Notes: generated by a model not told the origin, from the sequence alone. A stretch of 64,000 bases of DNA from Lysinibacillus sp. OF-1 (GCF_028356935.1 NZ_CP102798.1:2604001-2668000), one strand, 5' to 3'. Positions 19,694 through 27,864 are shown, counted from the first letter of the stretch. Numbers and translations are program-made.

Positions 19694-20408
19694 AATATTT
19701 ATCCTCCTCTATTATCAGATTATTCAAAAAATATTTTTCTAAAGCCGAAAACTCTTTTATCTTTAGTTGTTGCTCTGAAGGAAATTCATTCATTTTACTG
19801 CATACGGAAATTTTATAACCATTAATCAAGTTATATTGCTTGAAATAATAAGGATAAGGACTAATATTTTGTTCAATTGAAATTTCATTATTACTAGTCT
19901 CTATGGAGAAAGAATCTAAAGGAATGCTTAAACCTAATCCAATATTTTTCACAAAAGCTTCCTTCAAAGTCCATAAATCATAAAAATGTTCTTTTTTCCT
20001 TTCAGTTGGCGTTTGATTGTACGAAGCGTATTCTATACGTGAAAAATAATTTTTAATTATTTCATCATCATAATTAGCTTTCATCTCTTCAATATCAATT
20101 CCTACATCACAATTGCCAATGACACATATGACCCATTCACCTGAATGAGAAATGTTAAATTCATAATCTCCATTGATACAGTATGGCTTCCCATATGTAT
20201 TCGTTTGGATATTTATTTCAGAAGGATGACATTTTAAATGCTTCATCAATAAGTATTTCATCAACAATTCAGCTATTAAGGATCTATATGCATCTATTTT
20301 ATTTAAGTAAGCTTCTATTCTTCTTGCTTTTTTTGTACATACAAAATTCATTAGTTCAGAATAATTTGAAATATGTACAGGTACTTTAATTAAACAAATT
20401 TCTATCAC
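19686..20408 (-). CDS. 4'-phosphopantetheinyl transferase, Sfp type
   Basis: 240 residues, the usual length for Sfp/Gsp-type enzymes. Visible motifs are 'NISHSGEW', the Mg-binding 'GIDIEEM' (about residue 118) and 'LWTLKEAFVK' (about 152). It converts apo-ACP and apo-PCP domains to holo form by moving the phosphopantetheine arm from CoA onto the Ser of the GGxS motifs in the megasynthases. First gene of the operon; its stop overlaps the start of the KS-ACP-C-A-PCP-E gene by 8 bp. GTG start at 20408, after a G-rich stretch 8 nt upstream. Its dedication to this cluster is inferred from the overlap. Confidence 0.93.
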   Translation of the reverse strand: MIEICLIKVPVHISNYSELMNFVCTKKARRIEAYLNKIDAYRSLIAELLMKYLLMKHLKCHPSEINIQTNTYGKPYCINGDYEFNISHSGEWVICVIGNCDVGIDIEEMKANYDDEIIKNYFSRIEYASYNQTPTERKKEHFYDLWTLKEAFVKNIGLGLSIPLDSFSIETSNNEISIEQNISPYPYYFKQYNLINGYKISVCSKMNEFPSEQQLKIKEFSALEKYFLNNLIIEEDKYYE

Positions 20409-20511
20409 ATATCACGCCCCCAAAATGTTCTCCACAACCCCAGAGTAAAAATTCCTTAAAATTACATTAAAGGATATTTACTTATAAAAACAAATCTATT
20501 TTCCAATTACA

Positions 20512-20540
20512 ATATTAAACACCCTGGAATAAATAGTCAA
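20512..20540 (-). promoter_or_regulatory. Sigma-A promoter of the PKS-NRPS operon
   Basis: On the minus strand TTGACT (20535-20540) and TAATAT (20512-20517) are separated by exactly 17 bp, about 100 nt before the GTG of the PPTase gene. No other equally good promoter is seen in the operon, whose genes overlap or nearly touch, so it probably drives the whole cluster. Confidence 0.7.
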
Positions 20541-20650
20541 TAAATAACCTGCCTTATTTTATAAAAAATACCAATTATGTTATATTTACCATTCGTTGTT
20601 CTTAGTCTATGAGTATTTACATAGAGTTTTGTTAGAACTACTAAAAATCA

Positions 20651-20690
20651 CAAAAAAAAAGGATTCTTCCCTATAGAAGTCCTTTTAAAA
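20651..20690 (-). terminator. Rho-independent terminator
   Basis: Read on the minus strand, AAAAGGA and CTTC pair with GAAG and TCCTTTT (two-base bulge, loop TATAGG) and a run of nine T follows. It lies about 210 nt downstream of the UPF0126/TRIC gene and before the PKS-NRPS promoter, so it separates the two transcription units. The rest of 20409-20898 shows no gene. Confidence 0.6.
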
Positions 20691-20898
20691 CAAAATTATA
20701 CTATGTTGATATGTATGTTTATTAGGAAGTTTTCTATACCCAACACATTCAATCACTCAGATTAATTTCCAAATACAAATCAGCAGAAGAATATTCTTCA
20801 TAAAGAAACACAACATATTAAATTGAACAGCTTAAAACATTCCTTCAATCACCTACTTTCAGTGTCCTGCTAAAAAACTTGGACAAGTCCAACAATTT

Positions 20899-21477
20899 TT
20901 AAGGAAGCTTCAATTTATTATTCACAGATAACATACGGATGATCACAATCAAAATAACAATGACTGACAATTGAAGTGGGCTGCTCCACCCTGCCCAGAT
21001 GCAAAGCCCACACAAAAATGTTAAGACAGCATGGATTTCTTCTCTTAGTGCGAGCGGCGTTCTCCCCGCTAACAAATCTCGGATCATGCCACCGCCAACA
21101 CCAGTAAACATAGAAGCTAGAATAATAATACCTAGATCATGATGGAGGCTTTGCGCTAACAATCCTCCTTGTATTGCAAAGGAAGCAAGGCCAATCGAAT
21201 CAAAGAAATAGCCCCAGCGGTTCCAGTGATGAATCCAATTCCTTTTGACAAATAAAATAGTCGTCAGCGTGACTAAAACAACTAATAAGGATTGCCGCTC
21301 CCATATATCTGATACTGGTATATCCAGTACGACGTTGCGAATAATGGAACCTCCATAAGATGTAGTAAGTCCAAGCACAAATATACCAATAAAAGAATAT
21401 TTGGCCTGTAACGCAACAAATGCGCCACTTATCGCATAAGCAATAATACCAATGACATGTAATACTGACCAGGTCAC
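20899..21477 (-). CDS. UPF0126/TRIC-type membrane channel family protein
   Basis: About 193 residues, seven hydrophobic helices, with two copies of the family's glycine-rich pseudo-repeat ('TSYGGSIIRNVV' and 'TGVGGGMIRDLL'), the hallmark of the YadS/YicG/TRIC-like family. Some members have been tied to cation or glycine transport; the substrate here is unknown. The frame is open back to 21606, but that part spans a long hairpin. I choose the GTG at 21477 because GAGGAG lies 9 nt upstream and the homologous part begins there. It is monocistronic with its own promoter and a long leader bearing a terminator-like hairpin. Confidence 0.88.
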   Translation of the reverse strand: MTWSVLHVIGIIAYAISGAFVALQAKYSFIGIFVLGLTTSYGGSIIRNVVLDIPVSDIWERQSLLVVLVTLTTILFVKRNWIHHWNRWGYFFDSIGLASFAIQGGLLAQSLHHDLGIIILASMFTGVGGGMIRDLLAGRTPLALREEIHAVLTFLCGLCIWAGWSSPLQLSVIVILIVIIRMLSVNNKLKLP

Positions 21478-21511
21478 ATGATTCAACTCCTCTTTTTTAT
21501 ACCTATATACA

Positions 21512-21571
21512 TAAAAAAGCCCATCATAAAATAGTTGCGTGGTTACTACGCAAGCTATTTTATGATGGGCT
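21512..21571 (-). promoter_or_regulatory. Attenuator-like hairpin in the leader of the UPF0126/TRIC gene
   Basis: Arms of 17 bp (21518-21534 and 21555-21571) and 6 bp (21535-21540 and 21548-21553) pair perfectly, with one bulged base and a 7-nt loop. On the minus strand a T6 run follows, about 35 nt before the GTG start. It lies between the gene's promoter and its start codon, so it can act as a conditional terminator. It could instead simply end the upstream regulator transcript. Confidence 0.65.
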
Positions 21572-21686
21572 AATATTCTAGCAGTTTTACCTACTAATTT
21601 ATCCATCTCACCATATATACGTTCAAAATTCCATAGAAGCTATGCAATATTACTATGACATAACGACCATAAAATTTCCCAGTAAA

Positions 21687-21715
21687 ATTATAATCGATTT
21701 CGTTGTTAAACTCAA
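21687..21715 (-). promoter_or_regulatory. Sigma-A promoter of the UPF0126/TRIC gene
   Basis: Minus strand TTGAGT (21710-21715), 17-bp spacer, TATAAT (21687-21692). This gives a leader of about 200 nt before the GTG at 21477. Confidence 0.65.
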
Positions 21716-21728
21716 TATAAAATTTTGA

Positions 21729-22649
21729 TTACAGTGTTTCATACATAATTTGGCCCATTTGGGAAATGTCATAATCACCTAATGCAGCCACCTCAGCTTG
21801 GAAATCTGGTGCGTTTAAAATTTCCTTCACCGCCTCAATTAGTTGTTGATTTTCAGGCGTTTTTAATAACACAATGTCGTAACGCTCTCTGACAGCGGGT
21901 ATAAAATCGACAGGGATGAGCTTGGCGATTTTTTCAATCCCAATTCCAACGTCTGCATATCCATTTGCTACAGCAGAGGCAACGTCGAGGTGGCTCATTT
22001 CTTCATGGGTATACCCTTTAATCATGGATGGTGCGATTTCATGAATACGCAATTGCTCGTCTAGTAAAGTGCGAGCACCTGAGCCTTTCTCACGATTAAT
22101 AAATGTAAATGACTTTGTTTTAAAATCTTCAAATGTGTGGATTTGCAATGGATTCCCTTTTTGAACATAAAAACCTGCTCTACGTGATACAACATTGATG
22201 AGGACAAAGGCATGACTCACAAAGATTTTTTTTACATAAGGCGTATTATAATCTCCTGTATCTCCATCAAACATATGTAAACTCGCAATATTACAGTCGC
22301 CATGATACATCGCCATGACACCATTAAAACTACCTTCATGTGAACGTAATACTTTCATTGTTTGTCTTTTCTCAAGATATTTTGCTACTATATCCAACAC
22401 TAAATCTTGCCCACTAATAATAATTTTCGACTGATTTTTAGGTGAAGTAGCTACAGGGGACATAGCTGGAGTGGTACCTGTTTTACGTTTTTGTATATAG
22501 GCTTGCAAGTCCGCACGATCTACTCGCATTTGCCGCCCCACACGGAAAACTGGCAAATCTCCCTTTTTCACCAAATCATAAATGGTTAATTTCGAAACCT
22601 TTAATAATTGTGCAACCTCTTCAATCGTATAGGATTGATCTTGTGACAT
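21729..22649 (-). CDS. Molybdate-type regulator: excisionase-like HTH fused to a periplasmic-binding-protein-like domain
   Basis: 306 residues. Residues 5-55 are a MerR/excisionase-type helix-turn-helix ('YTIEEVAQLLKVSKLTIYDLV' region, then 'VGRQMRVDRADLQAYI'). After a Pro/Ser/Thr linker, residues about 75-300 form a PBP-like ligand domain of the COG1910 type ('NREKGSGARTLLDEQL', 'ANGYADVGIG'). The same architecture and position, divergent from modA-modB, is found in B. subtilis YvgK beside YvgL/YvgM. It probably senses molybdate, tungstate or Moco and controls modAB and perhaps the Moco genes. AGGAGG precedes the ATG. Ligand not provable from sequence. Confidence 0.87.
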   Translation of the reverse strand: MSQDQSYTIEEVAQLLKVSKLTIYDLVKKGDLPVFRVGRQMRVDRADLQAYIQKRKTGTTPAMSPVATSPKNQSKIIISGQDLVLDIVAKYLEKRQTMKVLRSHEGSFNGVMAMYHGDCNIASLHMFDGDTGDYNTPYVKKIFVSHAFVLINVVSRRAGFYVQKGNPLQIHTFEDFKTKSFTFINREKGSGARTLLDEQLRIHEIAPSMIKGYTHEEMSHLDVASAVANGYADVGIGIEKIAKLIPVDFIPAVRERYDIVLLKTPENQQLIEAVKEILNAPDFQAEVAALGDYDISQMGQIMYETL

Positions 22650-22749
22650 ATAAACATTCTCCTCCTATAAACCTCTCTTTACATGGTAACGCATTTATAG
22701 CTTGATGAACATCTTGAAATTTTCTTCCAATACTATCTTTCTTTTTTAC

Positions 22750-22795
22750 TTATAACTGATTATAATTATTTATGTCTTGTTATAACGAGTTATAA
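22750..22795. promoter_or_regulatory. Two operator-like palindromes between the regulator and modA
   Basis: TTATAACTGATTATAA (22750-22765) and TTATAACGAGTTATAA (22780-22795) share the form TTATAAC-N2-(G/A)TTATAA. They are spaced exactly 30 bp apart, about three helical turns, and lie just before the modA ribosome site. They are natural candidate sites for the divergently encoded HTH protein. Confidence 0.55.
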
Positions 22796-22811
22796 AAGGA
22801 GTACAATCATA

Positions 22812-23597
22812 GTGAAAAAATTTTATAGTTTATTTGCGACACTATTATTACTAGTTGGTCTATTAGTAGGCTGTGGTAACCAAGAAAAAGAGGTGGCAGC
22901 AAACAAACCCGTTGAATTAACAATTTCTGCGGCAGCAAGTTTACAGGATGCCTTAGAAGAGCTTAAAACAACTTATGAAAAAGAGCATGATACGATTAAA
23001 ATCCTCTATAACTTTGGTGGTTCAGGTGCATTGCAACAGCAAATTTTACAGGGTGCTCCTGCAGATCTTTTCTTTTCTGCAGCGGAAGATAAATTCGATG
23101 CACTTGTAGAGAAAGAAATGATTGATCAAAAGCAAGGAATGGATCTTTTAGCGAATGAATTAGTCTTAATCGTTCCAAAAGACAATGAAAAACAAATCCA
23201 ATCCTTCGAAGATTTACAACAAGCAGGGAAAATCGCGCTCGGTACACCTGAAACGGTTCCTGCTGGACAGTATGGTGTGGACACATTAAAGCATATGCAA
23301 CTTTGGGATTCACTTGAATCTAAAGTGGTGTATACAAAAGACGTACGTCAAGTACTTACGTACACAGAAACAGAAAATGTGGATGCAGGAATCGTCTATA
23401 AAACGGATGCCCTAGTATCTGATAAAGTCGATGTCATTGCAACTGCAGATGATGCTACACACGCACCAATTATTTATCCTGTAGGTGTGCTAAAAGCGAG
23501 TAAGCATGCGCAAGAAGCAGAAGATTTTTATCACTTTTTACAAAGTGATGAGGCTATGAATGTCTTTAAAAAGTATGGGTTTAAAGGAGCTCAATAA
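22812..23597 (+). CDS. modA: Molybdate ABC transporter substrate-binding lipoprotein ModA
   Basis: 261 residues with a lipoprotein signal (lipobox LVGC near residue 21) and the ModA fold: 'ISAAASLQDALEEL', 'FGGSGALQQQI', 'GAPADLFFSAAEDKFD', 'AGIVYKTDA'. The Ser/Ala residues of the first two motifs bind the oxyanion. It captures molybdate (or tungstate) outside the membrane for ModB. GTG start at 22812, with AAAGGAG about 10 nt upstream. Four bases separate it from modB, so the two form an operon. Confidence 0.95.
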   Translation: MKKFYSLFATLLLLVGLLVGCGNQEKEVAANKPVELTISAAASLQDALEELKTTYEKEHDTIKILYNFGGSGALQQQILQGAPADLFFSAAEDKFDALVEKEMIDQKQGMDLLANELVLIVPKDNEKQIQSFEDLQQAGKIALGTPETVPAGQYGVDTLKHMQLWDSLESKVVYTKDVRQVLTYTETENVDAGIVYKTDALVSDKVDVIATADDATHAPIIYPVGVLKASKHAQEAEDFYHFLQSDEAMNVFKKYGFKGAQ

Positions 23598-23600
23598 AAA

Positions 23601-24257
23601 ATGAGTACCGATTTCTGGTCTCCACTTAGACTTTCCATTGAGATTGCCTTCGTCGCAGGCATTATCGCGATCATAGCAGGTATTTTCATGGGCAAATGGA
23701 TGGCAACCCACCATTTTAAAGGCAAGCTAGTACTAGAAACCGTATTATTGTTACCCTTAGTATTACCTCCTACTGTAGTAGGCTTCCTGCTCATCGTCAT
23801 TTTCGGGAAAAATAGTCTATTAGGAAATTTTATTATTTGGCTATTCGATCAGCCCGTCATGTTCACATGGTGGGCGGCGGTTATCGCTTCTACCATTGTT
23901 GCCTTTCCATTAATGTATCAATCGGCTAAAACAGGCTTTGCCTCTGTTGATCGCGATATTGAACATGCGGCACGTGTGGATGGGGCTAATGAACGGCAGG
24001 TCTTTCTTTTTGTATCAATTCCTCTTGCATTAAAGGCACTCGTGTCTGGCGGGATTTTAAGCTTCACTCGAGCTTTAGGTGAATTTGGGGCTACCTTAAT
24101 GTTTGCGGGGAATATTCCAGGGAAAACACAAACAACACCGCTCGCTATTTATATGGCGATTGATGCGGGTAACATGACCCTTGCCTGGACATGGGTTTTG
24201 TGCATGATGGCTATTTCCTTCCTTTTGCTACTTAGCATTCATCTTCTAAAAGTATAA
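23601..24257 (+). CDS. modB: Molybdate ABC transporter permease ModB
   Basis: 218 residues, five to six membrane helices, with the cytoplasmic EAA loop ('EHAARVDGANERQVFLFVSIPLA') that contacts the ATPase and the 'GEFGATLMFAGNIPGKTQT' motif typical of ModB. It forms the membrane channel for molybdate. The operon ends here at a strong terminator; no ModC ATPase gene is present, as in the B. subtilis yvgLM pair, so an ATPase from elsewhere must energise it. Confidence 0.95.
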   Translation: MSTDFWSPLRLSIEIAFVAGIIAIIAGIFMGKWMATHHFKGKLVLETVLLLPLVLPPTVVGFLLIVIFGKNSLLGNFIIWLFDQPVMFTWWAAVIASTIVAFPLMYQSAKTGFASVDRDIEHAARVDGANERQVFLFVSIPLALKALVSGGILSFTRALGEFGATLMFAGNIPGKTQTTPLAIYMAIDAGNMTLAWTWVLCMMAISFLLLLSIHLLKV

Positions 24258-24295
24258 AAGAGGTAGTTGGTTCAATCCAACTACCTCTTTTTCTC
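24257..24295. terminator. Bidirectional terminator between modB and moaD
   Basis: A 15-bp perfect stem (24257-24271 with 24278-24292), loop TTCAAT, flanked by A-run and T-run on both sides. It serves the convergent modAB and moeB-moaD transcripts. Confidence 0.85.
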
Positions 24296-24527
24296 ATCCC
24301 CCACTGATAGGTGGAATAAAAGCGATTGTGTCACCAGACTTAATGATCGTTGTATCCGTTGCAAATTCCTCATTAATCGCTGTCATCATTTGCTGTAATG
24401 ATAGCTGTGGATAGTGCTGTTCCATCCACTCTTTCAATTCAGCCACTGTCACATCTGACAGCTCTACAGTTAGCTTAGGCGCACCAACTGCTTCCTGCAA
24501 GTGAGCAAATAATAAGATATTAATCAC
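24294..24527 (-). CDS. moaD: Molybdopterin synthase sulfur carrier subunit MoaD
   Basis: 77 residues of ubiquitin-like fold ending in the diagnostic Gly-Gly (ISGG), which MoeB adenylates and which is then thiocarboxylated to give sulfur for the dithiolene of molybdopterin. GTG start at 24527, chosen because AAGGAGG lies 6 nt upstream; the longer open frame lacks a site. It overlaps the end of moaE by 8 bp and is last in moeB-moeA-mobB-moaE-moaD. Confidence 0.94.
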   Translation of the reverse strand: MINILLFAHLQEAVGAPKLTVELSDVTVAELKEWMEQHYPQLSLQQMMTAINEEFATDTTIIKSGDTIAFIPPISGG

Positions 24528-24999
24528 GATTTTCCTCCTTCTGAATGCCTGGTTCCCCTTGCGGATAGGGGACATTTTCTAATTGATCGCCAATCCATTC
24601 CGTACCGTCCTCCCAATGCTCTTTTTTCCATATTGGCACAATTTGCTTAATACGGTCAATCGCATACTCATTCGCCATGTAAGCGACTTTACGATGTGGT
24701 GATGATACGGCAATGACTACAGCAATATCAGCAATATCTAAATGACCTACACGATGGGTAATGGCTACTTTCGCTTCTGGCCACTGCTCTTGTATTTCCT
24801 GCGCAATTTGTTCAAACATTTTAATGGCCATCGCAGGATAAGCTTGATATTCCAAGTGCAATGTTTTTTTACCATTTGTGATTTCACGCACGGTGCCAAT
24901 GAACAGTGTAATGGCTCCAGCATTTCGACTCAGAACCTTTTGTCTAACTTCCTCTACATCAATGGGTTTATTGATAATTTCAAATAACGCTGTCGTCAT
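24520..24999 (-). CDS. moaE: Molybdopterin synthase catalytic subunit MoaE
   Basis: About 159 residues with MoaE motifs: 'GAITLFIGTVRE', 'LEYQAYPAMA', 'HRVGHLDIAD' and 'PIWKKEHWEDG', containing the conserved Lys pair that acts on the cyclic pyranopterin monophosphate. It forms the heterotetramer with MoaD. ATG at 24999 with GAGGAG; this ATG overlaps the mobB stop (ATGA), giving translational coupling. Confidence 0.95.
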   Translation of the reverse strand: MTTALFEIINKPIDVEEVRQKVLSRNAGAITLFIGTVREITNGKKTLHLEYQAYPAMAIKMFEQIAQEIQEQWPEAKVAITHRVGHLDIADIAVVIAVSSPHRKVAYMANEYAIDRIKQIVPIWKKEHWEDGTEWIGDQLENVPYPQGEPGIQKEENRD

Positions 25000-25520
25000 G
25001 ATTCTCTCCTCATTTCCTTCCATAAAAACTCCATATATTGCGCTTCTTCATGTATCGAAAAGGCTGGGACAGTGGGTGAGGAATCCAGTGGATAACTTGG
25101 CCAATAGAGCACACAAATGATCTGAGATACTTGCTGTAATAAAGCTTGATCCTGTGCAGTTCGTACAAGCACAACCTTCGGATAATGTTCATTTTTATAC
25201 CCTTCAACCAGAATGATATCCATTGGAAGGGACGCATAAAGCGCAAGTATTTGAGACAGTTGCCAGCTATTTTGCTGAATACTCATACGTAAAGTACCCT
25301 CCCCCTCCACTGCTGTGACACTCGCACCTGCCAGCTCATGTCGACTACTATCCTTCGAAGCTTCTATCATCGGCACACCACCGTGACCATGATGTTTGAT
25401 GGTTCCTACTCTTAACCCTTCCGTTGTCGCTCTCTTAATCAATTGCTCCATCAATGTCGTCTTACCACTATTTTGATAGCCAACTATCTGTAAGATTTTT
25501 CGATGTTGTCCCAAGGCCAC
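24996..25520 (-). CDS. mobB: Molybdopterin-guanine dinucleotide biosynthesis adaptor MobB
   Basis: 174 residues, P-loop GTPase: Walker A GYQNSGKTT (about 13-21) and a 'GTIKHHGHGG' switch segment, both typical of MobB; 'ILVEGYKNE' further on. It helps MobA attach GMP to Mo-molybdopterin. GTG start at 25520, overlapping the 3' end of moeA by about 37 bp, with AAGGA just upstream. Its presence beside MobA fits an MGD-containing formate dehydrogenase. Confidence 0.93.
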   Translation of the reverse strand: MALGQHRKILQIVGYQNSGKTTLMEQLIKRATTEGLRVGTIKHHGHGGVPMIEASKDSSRHELAGASVTAVEGEGTLRMSIQQNSWQLSQILALYASLPMDIILVEGYKNEHYPKVVLVRTAQDQALLQQVSQIICVLYWPSYPLDSSPTVPAFSIHEEAQYMEFLWKEMRRES

Positions 25521-26773
25521 TCACTTCCTTGCAAATCTTCTAACAATAAGACCGTTACTGACATGCCTTTTTCATAGCCACGCGAGCCACCTGGTAAGAC
25601 GATGAACGCATTAGCTGATGCTAAAGAGGAAACTGCACTCGACTTATCAAAACCAGATGGCACAGCCACTAACTGACCTTTTTCATAATAAGCATGTGCT
25701 CTTACAAAGCGTGTAAATGGATTAGCCTTTGTGAAATCCTTACCTAAAATAGCTTGCTCTCTACGTAAATGGGGCTGTGAATTACTGTAGGCAGTGCGAA
25801 TAATCGGACGTACAAAAAGCTCAAAGCCAACATAGCAAGCTGAAGGATTTCCAGAAAGTCCAAATAATAATTGTCCCTCTCGAGCAGCTACTGTAGTCAC
25901 ACTACCTGGGCGCATTGCCACTTTGTTAAACAATACCTTTGCATTTATCGCTTCGTAAATGGCTGGTAAGTAATCGTAATCCCCTACGGAAACGCCACCC
26001 GTTGTAATTAACATATCAACTTCCTGTAAAGCTTTTTCAACATTCTCAATACATAATTCAAGATCATCGCTAAACTTGCCAAAATATTTAACTTCTGCTC
26101 CAGCGCGCTCAATTTGAGCCATCATCATATACGCATTACTATTGCGAATTTTGCCTGGCTGTAAAGGTTCACCGGGATCTAGTAATTCGCTACCAGTGGC
26201 CATCACACCAATGACTGTTTTACGAAAAACAGGTACTTGTTCATAACCAAAAGTAGCGAGTAAGGCCATCACCCCTGGATTAATATATTGACCTTTTTCA
26301 ATGAGAACAGCGCCTTGCTGCACATCTTCCCCTTTATACGAAATATTGGTCCCCGCTTCAAAATTCCGTTTAATCGACATACACATTTGTTGATTTTCTT
26401 CGAAAGTATGGGTTAATTCTAGCATGACTACTGCATCACACCCTTGTGGGATTGGCGCACCTGTCATAATGCGGACAGCTTGTCTATGACCAACTACTTC
26501 GTCATAGACATAGCCTGCGCCAATTTCCCCCACAACCTGAAAGCGGACTGGATGTTCTGAGGAGGCTTCTTTACTATCAATGGAGCGAATAGCGTAACCA
26601 TCATAAGGAGAACGATCAAATGCGGGCACATCATGATCAGCTCGAACAGCTTCTGCTATAAAACGTCCATGGGCCTGTGTTAATGGTACAAGCTCTTTTT
26701 TTGCTGGGAAGGCATAGTCCATTACACGATGAACCGCTTCTGCCACAGGGATTGGTTGTCTTTTTTCTATCAT
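25484..26773 (-). CDS. moeA: Molybdopterin molybdenumtransferase MoeA
   Basis: About 429 residues. N-terminal MoeA domain ('DVPAFDRSPYDGYAIRS'), then the MoaB/MogA-like domain with 'ATGSELL', 'NSNAYMM', 'TTGGVSVGDYDYL' and 'FGLSGNPSACYVGFELF', and domain IV at the C-terminus. It inserts molybdate into adenylylated molybdopterin. ATG at 26773, chosen because AAAGGAG lies 8 nt upstream; a GTG 9 nt earlier overlaps that site. Thirteen bases follow the moeB stop. Confidence 0.95.
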   Translation of the reverse strand: MIEKRQPIPVAEAVHRVMDYAFPAKKELVPLTQAHGRFIAEAVRADHDVPAFDRSPYDGYAIRSIDSKEASSEHPVRFQVVGEIGAGYVYDEVVGHRQAVRIMTGAPIPQGCDAVVMLELTHTFEENQQMCMSIKRNFEAGTNISYKGEDVQQGAVLIEKGQYINPGVMALLATFGYEQVPVFRKTVIGVMATGSELLDPGEPLQPGKIRNSNAYMMMAQIERAGAEVKYFGKFSDDLELCIENVEKALQEVDMLITTGGVSVGDYDYLPAIYEAINAKVLFNKVAMRPGSVTTVAAREGQLLFGLSGNPSACYVGFELFVRPIIRTAYSNSQPHLRREQAILGKDFTKANPFTRFVRAHAYYEKGQLVAVPSGFDKSSAVSSLASANAFIVLPGGSRGYEKGMSVTVLLLEDLQGSEWPWDNIEKSYR

Positions 26774-26786
26774 TTGGCACACTCCT

Positions 26787-27803
26787 TTATCCTAATAAAC
26801 GATAATAAATGCTTTTCGCTTTTTCTATATTTTGTATACCATGTATCACTACGCGCCCATCCTGGAAAATCACAATTCGGTAATCATCAGCTTGGCAGGA
26901 AAGCAAATAAGGATTTACCTGAATTTCACCATAGGGACGAAGCTGATTTGCCAACTGCTCGAACGAATAGTGAATTGGCTTCGGAGGGCGTATTTGTACT
27001 GCGTCTCGTCCACAAAGTATCTGTAATTTAGTTTGATTTTCATAGGATAAATAAGGGTATGTTGGTTGATTGCCACAAGATGGACAATCAGCTTGCCGTA
27101 TTTTTTCCACATTGATTTCATAGTGTTGATTTTGCCAAACATCAAACGTTAAATAGCTTTTTCGCAAGGCTTTCTCATCACCAACGAGCAATTTTAAAAC
27201 CTCTGCCACTTGATAAGCTGCAACGATTTGAACTGTTGGGCTAATAATACCTACCGTATCACAAGTCATTCCTGTATGTGGCATGACATGTAACAAGCAA
27301 TGCAAACATGGTGTTTTGCCTGGTACAATCGTATAGGTCGCACCATAACTACCAACGCAAGAACCATATACCCAGGGAATACGAGACTTTTGTGCAAGGT
27401 CATTCATGAGAAAACGGACATCAAAATTATCGGTTGCATCGACCATCACATCGACATCTTCTAATAATGGCAGCAAGGACTCTGTACAAGCGTCCATAAT
27501 AGCAGTATTGATTTCTATCTCTGAGTTGATGCTGTGAAGTCTTGTTTTAGCTGCGATGACTTTTGGCATTTTTTCTTGTGCATCTAGCTCTGTATATAAT
27601 TGCTGTCTTTGTAAATTACTCCACTCTACGTAATCACGATCAATGAGGGTCAGCTTGCCAATACCAGCGCGCACAAGTGCTTCTGCGCTAGCACTCCCTA
27701 ATGCACCTACACCAATGATTAGGACGTGTTTTTGTTGAATGGACTGCTGCCCTGTTTGTCCGATGGGATGAAATAATTGTTGTCTAGAATATCTATTTTG
27801 CAT
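26787..27803 (-). CDS. moeB: MoeB/ThiF-family adenylyltransferase
   Basis: 338 residues. Rossmann motif 'GVGALGSASAEALVRAGIG', 'LIDRDYVEWSNLQRQ', the Asp of 'DATDNFDVRF' and two Cys pairs for zinc ('CLHC' and 'CPSC'). The last ~85 residues are an extension, not a clear rhodanese. It adenylates the MoaD C-terminal glycine before sulfur transfer; ThiF-type action on ThiS is possible, but all neighbours are Moco genes. First gene of the minus-strand Moco operon, divergent from moaB. Confidence 0.92.
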   Translation of the reverse strand: MQNRYSRQQLFHPIGQTGQQSIQQKHVLIIGVGALGSASAEALVRAGIGKLTLIDRDYVEWSNLQRQQLYTELDAQEKMPKVIAAKTRLHSINSEIEINTAIMDACTESLLPLLEDVDVMVDATDNFDVRFLMNDLAQKSRIPWVYGSCVGSYGATYTIVPGKTPCLHCLLHVMPHTGMTCDTVGIISPTVQIVAAYQVAEVLKLLVGDEKALRKSYLTFDVWQNQHYEINVEKIRQADCPSCGNQPTYPYLSYENQTKLQILCGRDAVQIRPPKPIHYSFEQLANQLRPYGEIQVNPYLLSCQADDYRIVIFQDGRVVIHGIQNIEKAKSIYYRLLG

Positions 27804-27836
27804 AAGTATGAGGCCTTTCTTTCTTTGAATTTTCGT

Positions 27837-27864
27837 TTGACCTTTTCATTTATAGCATTATAAT
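27837..27864 (+). promoter_or_regulatory. Promoter of moaB-mobA-moaC
   Basis: TTGACC (27837-27842), 16-bp spacer, TATAAT (27859-27864), about 45 nt before the GTG of moaB. Its -10 box overlaps that of the divergent moeB promoter. Confidence 0.6.

Noticed and set aside
20899..21606. Longer UPF0126/TRIC reading frame starting at 21606
   Set aside because: The extra 43 codons run through the 23-bp hairpin and its T run, have no good ribosome site and no family similarity; the GTG at 21477 has GAGGAG at proper spacing.
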